Below are positions 40,972-49,719 of a DNA stretch of 64,000 nt, in pieces. The notes beneath the pieces were generated by a model, which ran no database searches, was not told the DNA's origin, and saw only the letters and a list, made by a program, of their open reading frames with translations. Both the position numbers and the translations under genes were made by a program. The DNA is taken from the NCBI RefSeq assembly GCF_028747805.1, contig NZ_CP114887.1:551501-615500 (forward strand), written 5' to 3'. The stretch comes from Solibacillus daqui. Lineage in GTDB: Bacteria; Bacillota; Bacilli; Bacillales_A; Planococcaceae. Within the stretch, counting starts at the first letter, position 1. The number at the start of each line of letters is the position of its first letter.

Positions 40972-42774
40972 ATGTCATTGATGCATATGAATGACACACA
41001 TGCAAGTTTAGCAAATGCTGCAAAGACAGTAACAGCAGTAAAGAAAGTGAGAGGGGAAAAACCAGGGGCTCTATTATTACATGCAGGTGATGTATTTACT
41101 GGGACATTGTATTTCAACGAATTTAAGGGAAAAGCAGATTTAGAAATTATGAATTTAATGAAGTATGATGCAATGACGTTTGGTAACCATGAGTTTGATT
41201 TAGGTTCAACAACGGAAGGGCATCAAGCATTAGTTGATTTCATTAAAGCAGCGAAATTCCCGTTTGTAAGCTCAAATGTTGATTTTACAAAAGATAATAA
41301 GTTCAATGGCTTATTCTCGGATTTAAATTCGAGTAAACCTGAAAACGGGAAAATTTATAACGGCATTATTAAAGAAATTAACGGTGAAAAAGTCGGGATT
41401 TTTGGGCTAACGACAGCTGAAACAAAAAGCATTTCGAGCCCAGGTAGCATTCAGTTTGAAGATTATATAGCTGAAGCTAAAAAAGCGGTTGCTGCTTTTG
41501 AAGGTCAAGGAGTCAATAAAATCATAGCTGTAACACATATTGGCTACGATGATAATGCAGCGATTGACAATGATTTAACTTTAGCGAAACAAGTGGAAGG
41601 TATTGATATTATTGTTGGTGGTCACTCGCATACACCGTTAAACAAACCAACAGTGATAGCTGAAGATAAGACACCAACAGTGATTGTACAAGCAAAAGCA
41701 AATAATGAATTTTTAGGAACATTGGATGTAGAGTTCGACAAAAATGGTGTAGTTGTAAACCATAAAGGCGAGCTAATTGAGATTGGTAAATTAGCAGAGG
41801 ACACAGAAGCAAAAGGCATTTTAGCGCCATATAAAGCTAAGGTTGATGAAGTAGCAGCAAAAGAAATTGGTGTCGAGGCAAGTGTAGCTTTAGAAAGCCC
41901 ACGTACAGATGGTGATAATACAAAGCCAAGTGTTCGTAAAAATGAAACGATTCTTGGAAATTTAATTACTGATGGGATGCTTGCAAAGGCTAAAGATTTT
42001 ACTGGTAAAAATGTTGTGATGGCACTTCAAAATGGTGGCGGTATTCGTGCATCAATCGATGCGGGTCCGATTACTGTCGGGGAAGTAATTACCGTATTGC
42101 CGTTTGGTAACACATTAGCAGTAATGGATGTAACAGGTGTAGAATTAAAAGCTGCATTTGAGCATAGCTTTAGTCTGTATCCAAAAGAGAATGGTGGTTT
42201 CTTACATGTAGCTGGTGCAAAGGTGGAGTTCGATTCTTCTAAGCCAGCAGGTCAACGTGTTGTATCCGTTAAATATAAGGATGCGTCAGGTAACTATGTA
42301 GAACTTCAAGATGCTGAAACGTATACAGTTGCAACAAATGCCTTTACAGCACAAGGTGGAGACGGCTTTAATATGTTTAAAAAAGCCTATGATGATGGAC
42401 GAGTAACAGATCTTGGATTATCGGATTGGGAAAACTTGAAAGACCATCTAATTAAAGTGAAAAATTTACCAACAAAGATCGAAGGACGTATTGTAGATGT
42501 AGTTTCTAGTAAAATCGTAGAAGTGACTCCTGAAGAATTCAATGGTACAGAAGGAGCTCCAAAAGTCTTTGAAGGAAATATTAGTGTAGATATTTCAAAT
42601 GTCTCGGAATTAAAAAACGCAGAAATTAAAGGTAACTTAGTGCTATCTGGAACACCTAAGGGAGAATTGAATTTTTCTAATATTAAAGTATTAGGAAATT
42701 TAATTTTAACTGATTTAGAAGGAAATATTATAAACTTCGATGGCATTAATGTAGCAGGAGAAACGGTTCTTTAA
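40972..42774 (+). CDS. 5'-nucleotidase/metallophosphatase, lacking its N-terminal export signal
   Basis: 600 residues from the first ATG. Removes phosphate from nucleotides, normally outside the cell. All metal motifs are present: NDTH (8-11), GDVFTG (about 38), GNHEFD (about 71), VTHIGYDD and GGHSHTP; the C-terminal 5'-nucleotidase domain has NGGGIRAS and a substrate-binding region near NAFTAQGGDGFNMF. The end (510-600) is a beta-rich tail. The frame is open to 40954, where intron-derived sequence ends, reading SDKNFKMSLMHMNDTH. There is no signal peptide, no SLH domain and no ribosome site, so the 5' exon is missing and the gene is probably broken or needs a separate exon. Confidence 0.82.
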   Translation: MSLMHMNDTHASLANAAKTVTAVKKVRGEKPGALLLHAGDVFTGTLYFNEFKGKADLEIMNLMKYDAMTFGNHEFDLGSTTEGHQALVDFIKAAKFPFVSSNVDFTKDNKFNGLFSDLNSSKPENGKIYNGIIKEINGEKVGIFGLTTAETKSISSPGSIQFEDYIAEAKKAVAAFEGQGVNKIIAVTHIGYDDNAAIDNDLTLAKQVEGIDIIVGGHSHTPLNKPTVIAEDKTPTVIVQAKANNEFLGTLDVEFDKNGVVVNHKGELIEIGKLAEDTEAKGILAPYKAKVDEVAAKEIGVEASVALESPRTDGDNTKPSVRKNETILGNLITDGMLAKAKDFTGKNVVMALQNGGGIRASIDAGPITVGEVITVLPFGNTLAVMDVTGVELKAAFEHSFSLYPKENGGFLHVAGAKVEFDSSKPAGQRVVSVKYKDASGNYVELQDAETYTVATNAFTAQGGDGFNMFKKAYDDGRVTDLGLSDWENLKDHLIKVKNLPTKIEGRIVDVVSSKIVEVTPEEFNGTEGAPKVFEGNISVDISNVSELKNAEIKGNLVLSGTPKGELNFSNIKVLGNLILTDLEGNIINFDGINVAGETVL

Positions 42775-42780
42775 TGAATG

Positions 42781-42815
42781 AAGACCTTCTTCATAAGGAG
42801 AAGGTCTTTATTTTA
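42781..42815 (+). terminator. terminator after the 5'-nucleotidase gene
   Basis: AAGACCTTCT and AGAAGGTCTT form a 10-bp stem, then TATTTT. Confidence 0.8.
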
Positions 42816-42844
42816 GCAAATACTTAAAAAGGGGCAAAAAGAGA

Positions 42845-45800
42845 ATGACTAATAATAAATGGAGAAAGTCATTAAATACTTTATTAGCAACAAGTCTAGT
42901 AGCGAGTATAGCTGTACCCGCAATGCCTGCATTAGCAAATACTGAAGGACTAGCAGCAGATTTAATTATTTCTGAGTATATTGAAGGATCTGGTAATAAC
43001 AAGGCTATTGAGCTTTACAATGGAACTGGCGCAACAATTGATTTGAGCCAATATACTTTGGAGTTATATACAAATGGAAGTCCTAATGTTGGGAATAAAC
43101 AGAATTTAACAGGCGTTTTAGCGCATGGAGAAACGATTATTTTTCATCATAATCAAGCTAATGGTAATTTAAAATCAAAAGGTGGTACTGTATCAACTAT
43201 AACTAATTTCAATGGTGATGATGCAATCATTCTCAAAAAAGGTGAAGAGGTTGTTGATTCCTTTGGTCAAGTAGGGGTCGATCCGGGAGCATCTTGGGAG
43301 GGAAATGGTGTTTCAACTCTTGACAGTACATTAGTTAGAAAGAGCTCAGTAATTTCGGGAGATAAAATTCCAAACGATACATTTGATCCTTCATTAGAGT
43401 GGCAGTCATATCCACTAGACACATTTGACCATTTAGGGTCCCACACAATGGAAGTAGGTCAGCCAGAAGAGCCTAAAGTGGCAGTTGTAACAGCATCCAC
43501 AGCTCCGGGATCAGTTTATCCAGGTACTTCCATTACATTATCTTCTGCAACTGCAGGGGCGACTATCTATTACACAACAGATGGTACAGATCCGACTGTG
43601 GATAGTTCTCATTATACTGATCCAATTGTAATCGAAGAAGCGACAACTATTAAAGCAATGGCAGTTGCGGATGGAATGGAAAACAGTGAGGTGCAAACTT
43701 TCACCTATACAGTAATTGAGGAAGAGAATACGGGTTCAATTGCTCATGCTAGAGAAAAAGCAATTGGTGAAACAGTTACACTTAAAGGTGTCGTAGCTGC
43801 AAAGTTAAAAAACACTATTTCTGTGCAGGATGAAACCGGTGGGATTGCTGTTCGTCCGACTACTTTAGACGTGCAATTAGGAGAAGAAGTAACTTTAACA
43901 GGAAAATTGGCAGACTTTAATGGACTTCTACAATTAGATAGTGCATCAATTGTTGAAAAAGGTTCAAACGTCGGCGTACCTCAACCGAAAACTATAACAG
44001 GTGATGCGGTCGCTGAAATCAATGAGTCTCAGTTAGTTACGGTTGAAGATATTACACTCACGCTTAGTACAAGTGGAACTGGGTGGAAAAATTATAAAGC
44101 AACAGATGCTTCTGGAAAAACGTTTTTAGTTCGCGATGAAAATGACAATCTTAATTTAGCAGTAAATACAAAATATGAATCGATAACAGGTATTGTTCAG
44201 CAATTTAATGCTGACTATCAAATTATTCCTCGTAGCGTAGCGGATATTGTTTTAGATAGTACGACGTTGCATCCGGCAATTGCATCTCCTGCTGCAGGAA
44301 CATATGTAGAGGCACAAACTGTTAGTCTTTCTACTACAACTGCAGGGGCGGAAATTTATTATACACTAGATGGCTCAGAACCGAGTGTAAATTCAACAAA
44401 GTATACTGAACCGATTGCTATTAATAAAACTACAACTTTAAAAGCAATTGTAAAATCAGTCGGTGGTACATTAAGTGAAGTTGCTACATTTGACTATAAA
44501 ATTACAGATAGCCTACAAATCCATGATATTCAAGGTGAAGCGCATAAGTCACCTCTTTTAGGAAATGCAGTAAAAGGTATTCAAGGGATTGTCACATACG
44601 CTTATAAAATTGGTAGTAACAATTATTTCCATATGCAAACACCAGATAGTTTAAAAGATGATAATCCAAATACATCTGAAGCTATTATAGTATTTACAGG
44701 AAACCAAGTACTTGCTAGTAAAGGTAATTTAGTAAAGGTTTCTGGAAAAGTAGATGAGTTCCAAATTGATGGCTATACAGATACAAAAAGAGACACTGAT
44801 TTATCCGTAACACAAATTAATGCAAGAACAGATCAAGGCGGAATTATTACTGTAGAACAGTCATCTGTACCATTACCAGCAGCGGTAACAATTAATGCTT
44901 CTAATCTTCCAAATGAAGTAATTGATAATGATGGCTTTGCAAAGTTTGATCCAGAAGAAGATGCAATTGATTTCTGGGAGAGCTTAGAAGGGATGCTTGT
45001 AGAAGTAGGGTCAGTAAAAGCTGTTTCGCCACAGGAACATGGTGATTTAATTACGGTTCTTGAGGATAGACCAACTGATACAATTCACGGTGGCGTTAAG
45101 TTAACGGAGGAGTCAGCAAACCCAGATCGCATTCAATTTAAGTTATTTGACAATAATGCAGCTAGAAATTTTGAAGTTGCCACAGGTGATAAGTTTACAG
45201 GCACAATTCAAGGTGTTGTAAACTACGGTTTCCAAAACTATAAAATTTATGCTGATTATGAATATATGAAGGCAAAGCACGAAAAAGGAAGTACAAAGCC
45301 TGAAACTACAACAATTGCAAAAGATGAAAAAAAATTAACGATTGCTTCATATAATCTTGAAAACTTCTCAAATAATACGAAAGAAACAACTGACGATAAA
45401 GCACGTAAATTAGCTAGAGCTTTTGTACAAGATATGAAAAGCCCTGATATTATTGGCGTAACGGAAGTACAAGATAATAATGGTTCGAGCACGGGTGATT
45501 CAAAGGCTGATCAAAGCTATCAGCGCTTAATTAATGCCATTAAGACAGCGGGTGGCCCTGAGTATAAATACTTGAATATAGACCCGGAAAATAATACAGA
45601 TGGCGGAGCACCAAATGCTAATATTCGTGTAGGATTTTTATACAATCCTGAACGTGTATCGTTGCCAGCTGGTATCCAGGCAGGAGATGCTAAGACAGCA
45701 GTTGGTTATGAAAATGGTAGTCTCACGCTAAATCCAGGTCGTATTGATCCGACAAATGCAGCGTTTAATAGTAGTCGTAAGCCTTTAGCGGCACAGTTTA

Positions 45801-47587
45801 CATTCCAGGGTGAGGATGTTATCGTTATCGCAAATCACTGGAATTCAAAATCTGGCGATACACCGTTATTTGGATCTACACAACCACCAGTATACGAAAG
45901 TGAAACGCAGCGCAAAAAAATTGCTCAAATCGTATCTGATTTTGTAGAGGGAATTAAAACAAAAAATCTAAATGCCAATATCGTATCATTAGGGGATTTT
46001 AATGATTTTGAATTTACGGATGCTTTAAAAATTCATGAAGGTCAATTTATGACGAACATGATTAATAAAGTAGACGAAAAAGATCGATACACATACTTGT
46101 TCCAAGGAAATTCACAAGTATTAGACCATATTTTAGTTTCGAATAACTTAGCAGACAAAACAGCAGTTGATATTCTTCATATTAATGCAGACTTTACTGA
46201 TATGGCAGGTCGTGCAAGTGACCATGATCCAGTAATGGTACAGGTTGATTTGAAAAATGACTCAAGTGTTGAACCAATCGAGGCTGAAAAAGTCTATAAC
46301 TTTAAGAACTTTAAAACTGACAAGTTAAAGATTACGAAGCCGAGTGTTGCCTTACATTTAGATGCACAATCTGTTATTTCAAATGGTATTTACTTTAATG
46401 GTAGTTACATGGAGTTACACGGGGAAGGACTTAAAACAACAGATGTGACGCTAAATCCTGACAAAGCAGGGGCAATTTTGGACCTAAAAGGGAATGCTGT
46501 GAAAACACTTACGATTGATGGTCCAAATGTTAAGGAAATTAGAGGGGCTGAAAATCTTGATTTCAAATCGATAAAATATATTAACGGCGCTACTCCTGAA
46601 CAAATTAAATTTACAAATTCTAAAGGGGATCCCATTGTGGATCCTTCTTTACCTTCTGAAAATAATAAGCCAATCTTAATAAAGCCTCTTGAAAATAAAA
46701 ATGCAGCTATTGGAGAAGTAATTCAAATTGATTTAACTAATCATTTTTCTGACCCAGATGGTGACGAACTATCATTTACATCTACTAAAGGTACTGTAAA
46801 TGGTAAAATATTAAACCTTCAATTAGAAGAAGGTACTCATATTGTAGGAGTGACAGCATCGGATGGAAGCAAGAGTATAACTAGTAACTTCAGTGTTACA
46901 ATTGGTGCTGAAGATTATTATATGAATGCAATGAATAAGGAGGGGCAAGCTTTGAAAACGGCCCTTCATGAAATTATTTCGAAACAGAAAGTACTATCAT
47001 ATAGTGAAGTATGGGATGCGTTAAAGTATACCGATGAAGATCCTAAAAATAATAATAATGTACTTTTATTTTATTCTGGGAAATCAAGATCAAAAAATAG
47101 TAACGGTGGGAACGTCGGGGACTGGAACCGTGAGCATACATGGGCAAAATCACATGGGGATTTTGGGACAAGTAATGGTCCCGGTACAGATATTCATCAT
47201 TTACGCCCAACAGATGTACAAGTAAATGGTTCAAGAGGGAATTTAGATTTTGATAGTGGCGGTAGTCCTGTTGCTGGTTGTGATGGGTGTTTAAAAGATT
47301 CTGACTCATTTGAACCACCAAACCTTGTAAAAGGAGATGTTGCAAGAATCCTGTTCTACATGGCAACTCGTTATGAGGTTGGTGATAAGGTTGACCTCGA
47401 ATTAAATGAAAAAGTTAATAACGGGAAAGCCCCTTATCACGGAAAGTTGTCTGTACTTTTACAATGGCATCAACAAGACCCTGTTGATGAAGTTGAAAAA
47501 CAAAGGAATGAAAGAATTTATGAAATTCAAGGCAATCGCAATCCATTTATCGATCATCCTGAATGGGTAAAGTTGATTTGGAAGTAA
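42845..47587 (+). CDS. secreted multidomain protein with two nuclease domains (EEP-type and endonuclease I-type)
   Basis: 1580 residues, no SLH. Signal peptide 1-31 (MPALANT). Lamin-tail domain 36-200 (IISEYIEGSGNNKAIELYN). Two chitobiase-type beta domains (about 215-289 and 480-557; both have IYYT-DG-(T/S)-(D/E)P). Two OB-like regions (about 299-475 and 560-820). Endonuclease/exonuclease/phosphatase domain 830-1131 (IASYNLENFS, TEVQDN, HWNSKSGD, LGDFNDFEF, ASDHDPV). Beta-rich segment and Ig-like domain (about 1140-1353). Endonuclease I domain 1355-1580 (NREHTWAKSH, IHHLRPTD, RGNLDF). Probably degrades extracellular nucleic acid, with the 5'-nucleotidase next door finishing the job. Confidence 0.9.
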   Translation: MTNNKWRKSLNTLLATSLVASIAVPAMPALANTEGLAADLIISEYIEGSGNNKAIELYNGTGATIDLSQYTLELYTNGSPNVGNKQNLTGVLAHGETIIFHHNQANGNLKSKGGTVSTITNFNGDDAIILKKGEEVVDSFGQVGVDPGASWEGNGVSTLDSTLVRKSSVISGDKIPNDTFDPSLEWQSYPLDTFDHLGSHTMEVGQPEEPKVAVVTASTAPGSVYPGTSITLSSATAGATIYYTTDGTDPTVDSSHYTDPIVIEEATTIKAMAVADGMENSEVQTFTYTVIEEENTGSIAHAREKAIGETVTLKGVVAAKLKNTISVQDETGGIAVRPTTLDVQLGEEVTLTGKLADFNGLLQLDSASIVEKGSNVGVPQPKTITGDAVAEINESQLVTVEDITLTLSTSGTGWKNYKATDASGKTFLVRDENDNLNLAVNTKYESITGIVQQFNADYQIIPRSVADIVLDSTTLHPAIASPAAGTYVEAQTVSLSTTTAGAEIYYTLDGSEPSVNSTKYTEPIAINKTTTLKAIVKSVGGTLSEVATFDYKITDSLQIHDIQGEAHKSPLLGNAVKGIQGIVTYAYKIGSNNYFHMQTPDSLKDDNPNTSEAIIVFTGNQVLASKGNLVKVSGKVDEFQIDGYTDTKRDTDLSVTQINARTDQGGIITVEQSSVPLPAAVTINASNLPNEVIDNDGFAKFDPEEDAIDFWESLEGMLVEVGSVKAVSPQEHGDLITVLEDRPTDTIHGGVKLTEESANPDRIQFKLFDNNAARNFEVATGDKFTGTIQGVVNYGFQNYKIYADYEYMKAKHEKGSTKPETTTIAKDEKKLTIASYNLENFSNNTKETTDDKARKLARAFVQDMKSPDIIGVTEVQDNNGSSTGDSKADQSYQRLINAIKTAGGPEYKYLNIDPENNTDGGAPNANIRVGFLYNPERVSLPAGIQAGDAKTAVGYENGSLTLNPGRIDPTNAAFNSSRKPLAAQFTFQGEDVIVIANHWNSKSGDTPLFGSTQPPVYESETQRKKIAQIVSDFVEGIKTKNLNANIVSLGDFNDFEFTDALKIHEGQFMTNMINKVDEKDRYTYLFQGNSQVLDHILVSNNLADKTAVDILHINADFTDMAGRASDHDPVMVQVDLKNDSSVEPIEAEKVYNFKNFKTDKLKITKPSVALHLDAQSVISNGIYFNGSYMELHGEGLKTTDVTLNPDKAGAILDLKGNAVKTLTIDGPNVKEIRGAENLDFKSIKYINGATPEQIKFTNSKGDPIVDPSLPSENNKPILIKPLENKNAAIGEVIQIDLTNHFSDPDGDELSFTSTKGTVNGKILNLQLEEGTHIVGVTASDGSKSITSNFSVTIGAEDYYMNAMNKEGQALKTALHEIISKQKVLSYSEVWDALKYTDEDPKNNNNVLLFYSGKSRSKNSNGGNVGDWNREHTWAKSHGDFGTSNGPGTDIHHLRPTDVQVNGSRGNLDFDSGGSPVAGCDGCLKDSDSFEPPNLVKGDVARILFYMATRYEVGDKVDLELNEKVNNGKAPYHGKLSVLLQWHQQDPVDEVEKQRNERIYEIQGNRNPFIDHPEWVKLIWK

Positions 47588-47621
47588 CTACTGAAGACGG
47601 ACAATTATAGAATACAATAAT

Positions 47622-47656
47622 CACTCTACGTAGCTCTGGCTATGTAGGGTGTTTTT
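47622..47656 (+). terminator. terminator after the nuclease gene
   Basis: CACTCTACGTAGC and GCTATGTAGGGTG pair over 13 bp with two G-T pairs, then TTTTT. Confidence 0.85.
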
Positions 47657-47875
47657 AAATATGAAGTAAAAAATGAACTGCCCCCTTTTGATTTAGAATT
47701 AGTAGGTAATGCAAATATTGAACAAGTTATTTTAAATTCAGCGATTGAAGTAGCATTAATGATGACGGGAATTGTATATGCTTTAGAGTTAGTATTTTTT
47801 TTTTTTTTTTTTATCCGGTGCATGATATTTAAAATTTGAACATAAATCAAAAATTGAACGCAGTTTAAAAAAATG

Positions 47876-47904
47876 TTGCATTACCGAAAATAGTCAGATA
47901 AAAT
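47876..47904 (+). promoter_or_regulatory. sigma-A promoter of the fatty-acid degradation operon
   Basis: TTGCAT (47876-47881), 17 bp, TAAAAT (47899-47904), 58 bases before the start. No clear palindromic operator for the TetR protein was found. Confidence 0.55.
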
Positions 47905-47962
47905 TAAAATAATCAGAAAATACAGAAAATAGAATACGTGCATTAAGGGGGAATAATTCGAC

Positions 47963-49111
47963 ATGAAAGCTACTTTTTTAACGGATGAACATGAAATGTT
48001 CCGTGAGGCACTTCGGAAAATGCTCCAAAAAGAAGCGTATCCGTATTACGAAAAATGGGAAGAAGAACGCAATATTCCAAGAGAATTTTGGTTAAAGCTA
48101 GGTGAAAATGGTTTTCTACTTCCATGGGTGGACGAACAATATGGTGGCTTAGGGCTTGATTTTTCTTACTCTATGATTTTAACGGAAGAATTAGAAAAAG
48201 TTGGGGTTGGTTTAGCCAGTGGCATCTGTTTGCATTCAGATATTGTAAGCCCTTACATCGAGGCTTATGGTACAGCACAACAAAAACAAAAATGGCTGCC
48301 AAAGAGCGTTACAGGTGAATATATTTCTGCAATCGCTATGACAGAGCCTGGTGCTGGTTCGGACTTAGCTGGCATTAAAACGAATGCGCGCAAAGACGGA
48401 GATTACTATATTTTAAACGGAGAGAAAACATTTATTACAAATGGCATCCATGCAGATTACGTCATTGTTGTTTGTAAAACAGATCCCCATGCACAACCCG
48501 CGTATCGAGGGATTAGTTTACTCATCGTAGAAAATGGCGCACCTGGGTTCAAACGGGGAAAAAAGCTAAATAAAATCGGCATGCATTCGGGTGATACGGC
48601 AGAGCTTATTTTTGAAGATGTAAAAGTACCTGCCGAAAACCTGCTTGGTGAAGAAGGAAAAGGCTTTTATTACTTAATGGAAAAGCTGCAGCAAGAGCGT
48701 CTTGTCGTAGCACTTCAAGTTCAAATAGAAGCAGAGGTCATGCTGCAACTGACAATCAATTATGTGAAAGAACGGAAAGCTTTTGGTAGCCGGATTGCCG
48801 ATTTTCAAAATACACAGTTTAAGCTAGCAGAAATGGCCACAGAGATCGACATGGGAAGAAACTATGTGAATACACTGACTGAAAAACATATGCACGGCGA
48901 AGATATTGTCAAAGAAGTATCGATGGCAAAGTGGTGGATTAGTGAAATGGCGAAACGAGTCGCAGCCGAATGCCTTCAACTTCACGGAGGCTATGGCTAT
49001 ATGGAGGAATACGAAATTGCTCGAAGATATCGCGACATTTCCGTGACGTCCATCTATGCGGGGACAACCGAAATTATGAAAGGCATTATCGCAAAAAAAA
49101 TACTGTCGTAG
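47963..49111 (+). CDS. acyl-CoA dehydrogenase
   Basis: FAD enzyme that makes trans-2-enoyl-CoA from acyl-CoA, the first step of beta-oxidation. 382 residues. Signatures: IAMTEPGAGSDLAGI, NGEKTFITNG, KIGMHSGDTAELIFEDV, LQLHGGYGYMEEYEIARRYRD. The site that holds the catalytic glutamate in short/medium-chain enzymes reads IYAGTTEI (Ala366), as in long-chain/isovaleryl types, where the base lies earlier; ERLVVALQVQIEAEVML offers a candidate glutamate. ATG 47963 after GGGGGAA. First gene of a four-gene operon. Confidence 0.93.
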   Translation: MKATFLTDEHEMFREALRKMLQKEAYPYYEKWEEERNIPREFWLKLGENGFLLPWVDEQYGGLGLDFSYSMILTEELEKVGVGLASGICLHSDIVSPYIEAYGTAQQKQKWLPKSVTGEYISAIAMTEPGAGSDLAGIKTNARKDGDYYILNGEKTFITNGIHADYVIVVCKTDPHAQPAYRGISLLIVENGAPGFKRGKKLNKIGMHSGDTAELIFEDVKVPAENLLGEEGKGFYYLMEKLQQERLVVALQVQIEAEVMLQLTINYVKERKAFGSRIADFQNTQFKLAEMATEIDMGRNYVNTLTEKHMHGEDIVKEVSMAKWWISEMAKRVAAECLQLHGGYGYMEEYEIARRYRDISVTSIYAGTTEIMKGIIAKKILS

Positions 49112-49121
49112 GAGGTCTAGT

Positions 49122-49706
49122 ATGAAACTCTCTGAGAAAAAAATCCTAAAGAAGAAAGAACAAATCTTATTATCCGCCATTACGATTGTAAATCGGAGAG
49201 GGTATGACGGTGCAACAATGGAAGAGATTGCTGCAGAGATGTTGATGACAAAAGGTTCATTATATTATTACTTTAAAAATAAAGGCGATTTAATGTACCA
49301 ATGTCATAAACTTGTGCTCGCGCAAGCAACTGGGGAGCTTGAGGAGGAGTTACAAGGGGAGGGCACCGCGGAAGAAATTCTTCGGAAAATGGTCGCTACA
49401 CATATCAACTATGCGGTGGAGGAAAAAGAAACATTCAACATGATTATCGAACCGAAACAAATGTTTAACCCTGAACAAATCGAACCTGTGCTGAAATTAC
49501 GAAAACATTACGCTAGTTTGTTTGACCAAGTGATTGAAAAAGGTGTCGCTACAGGGGAATTTCATGTGGATGAGCCGATTATTGTCCGAATGATCATACT
49601 TGGTGCAATGAACTGGATTCAACAATGGTATAGCGCGAATGGGAGATTGGCAAAGGAAGAGCTAAAACAGCATTTTGCAGAGTACATTATTAAACTACTG
49701 AAATAA
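49122..49706 (+). CDS. TetR/AcrR-family regulator
   Basis: 194 residues. The N-terminal helix-turn-helix (about 27-55: DGATMEEIAAEMLMTKGSLY, then YYFKNKGDLM) is typical; the ligand domain is like those of FadR/YsiA-type fatty-acid repressors. It lies inside the operon, 10 bases after the dehydrogenase (ATG 49122 after AGGAGG), so it probably represses the operon until acyl-CoA binds (inference). Confidence 0.9.
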   Translation: MKLSEKKILKKKEQILLSAITIVNRRGYDGATMEEIAAEMLMTKGSLYYYFKNKGDLMYQCHKLVLAQATGELEEELQGEGTAEEILRKMVATHINYAVEEKETFNMIIEPKQMFNPEQIEPVLKLRKHYASLFDQVIEKGVATGEFHVDEPIIVRMIILGAMNWIQQWYSANGRLAKEELKQHFAEYIIKLLK

Positions 49707-49719
49707 AGGGGAGATTGAC

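Larger units (their letters stand above)
47588..47962 (+). other. intergenic region with coding remnant and poly-T tract
   Basis: After the terminator, a frame open from 47648 to 47839 reads EVKNELPPFDLELVGNANIE and continues VILNSAIEVALMMTGIVYAL, then runs through 18 consecutive T (47795-47812). It has no start with a ribosome site and is probably a gene remnant or chance. The acyl-CoA dehydrogenase promoter follows. Confidence 0.4.

Noticed and set aside
43480..44520. Tandem repeat in the nuclease gene
   Set aside because: The two IYYT-DG-(T/S)-(D/E)P segments are two chitobiase-type domains with diverged DNA, not a recent repeat.
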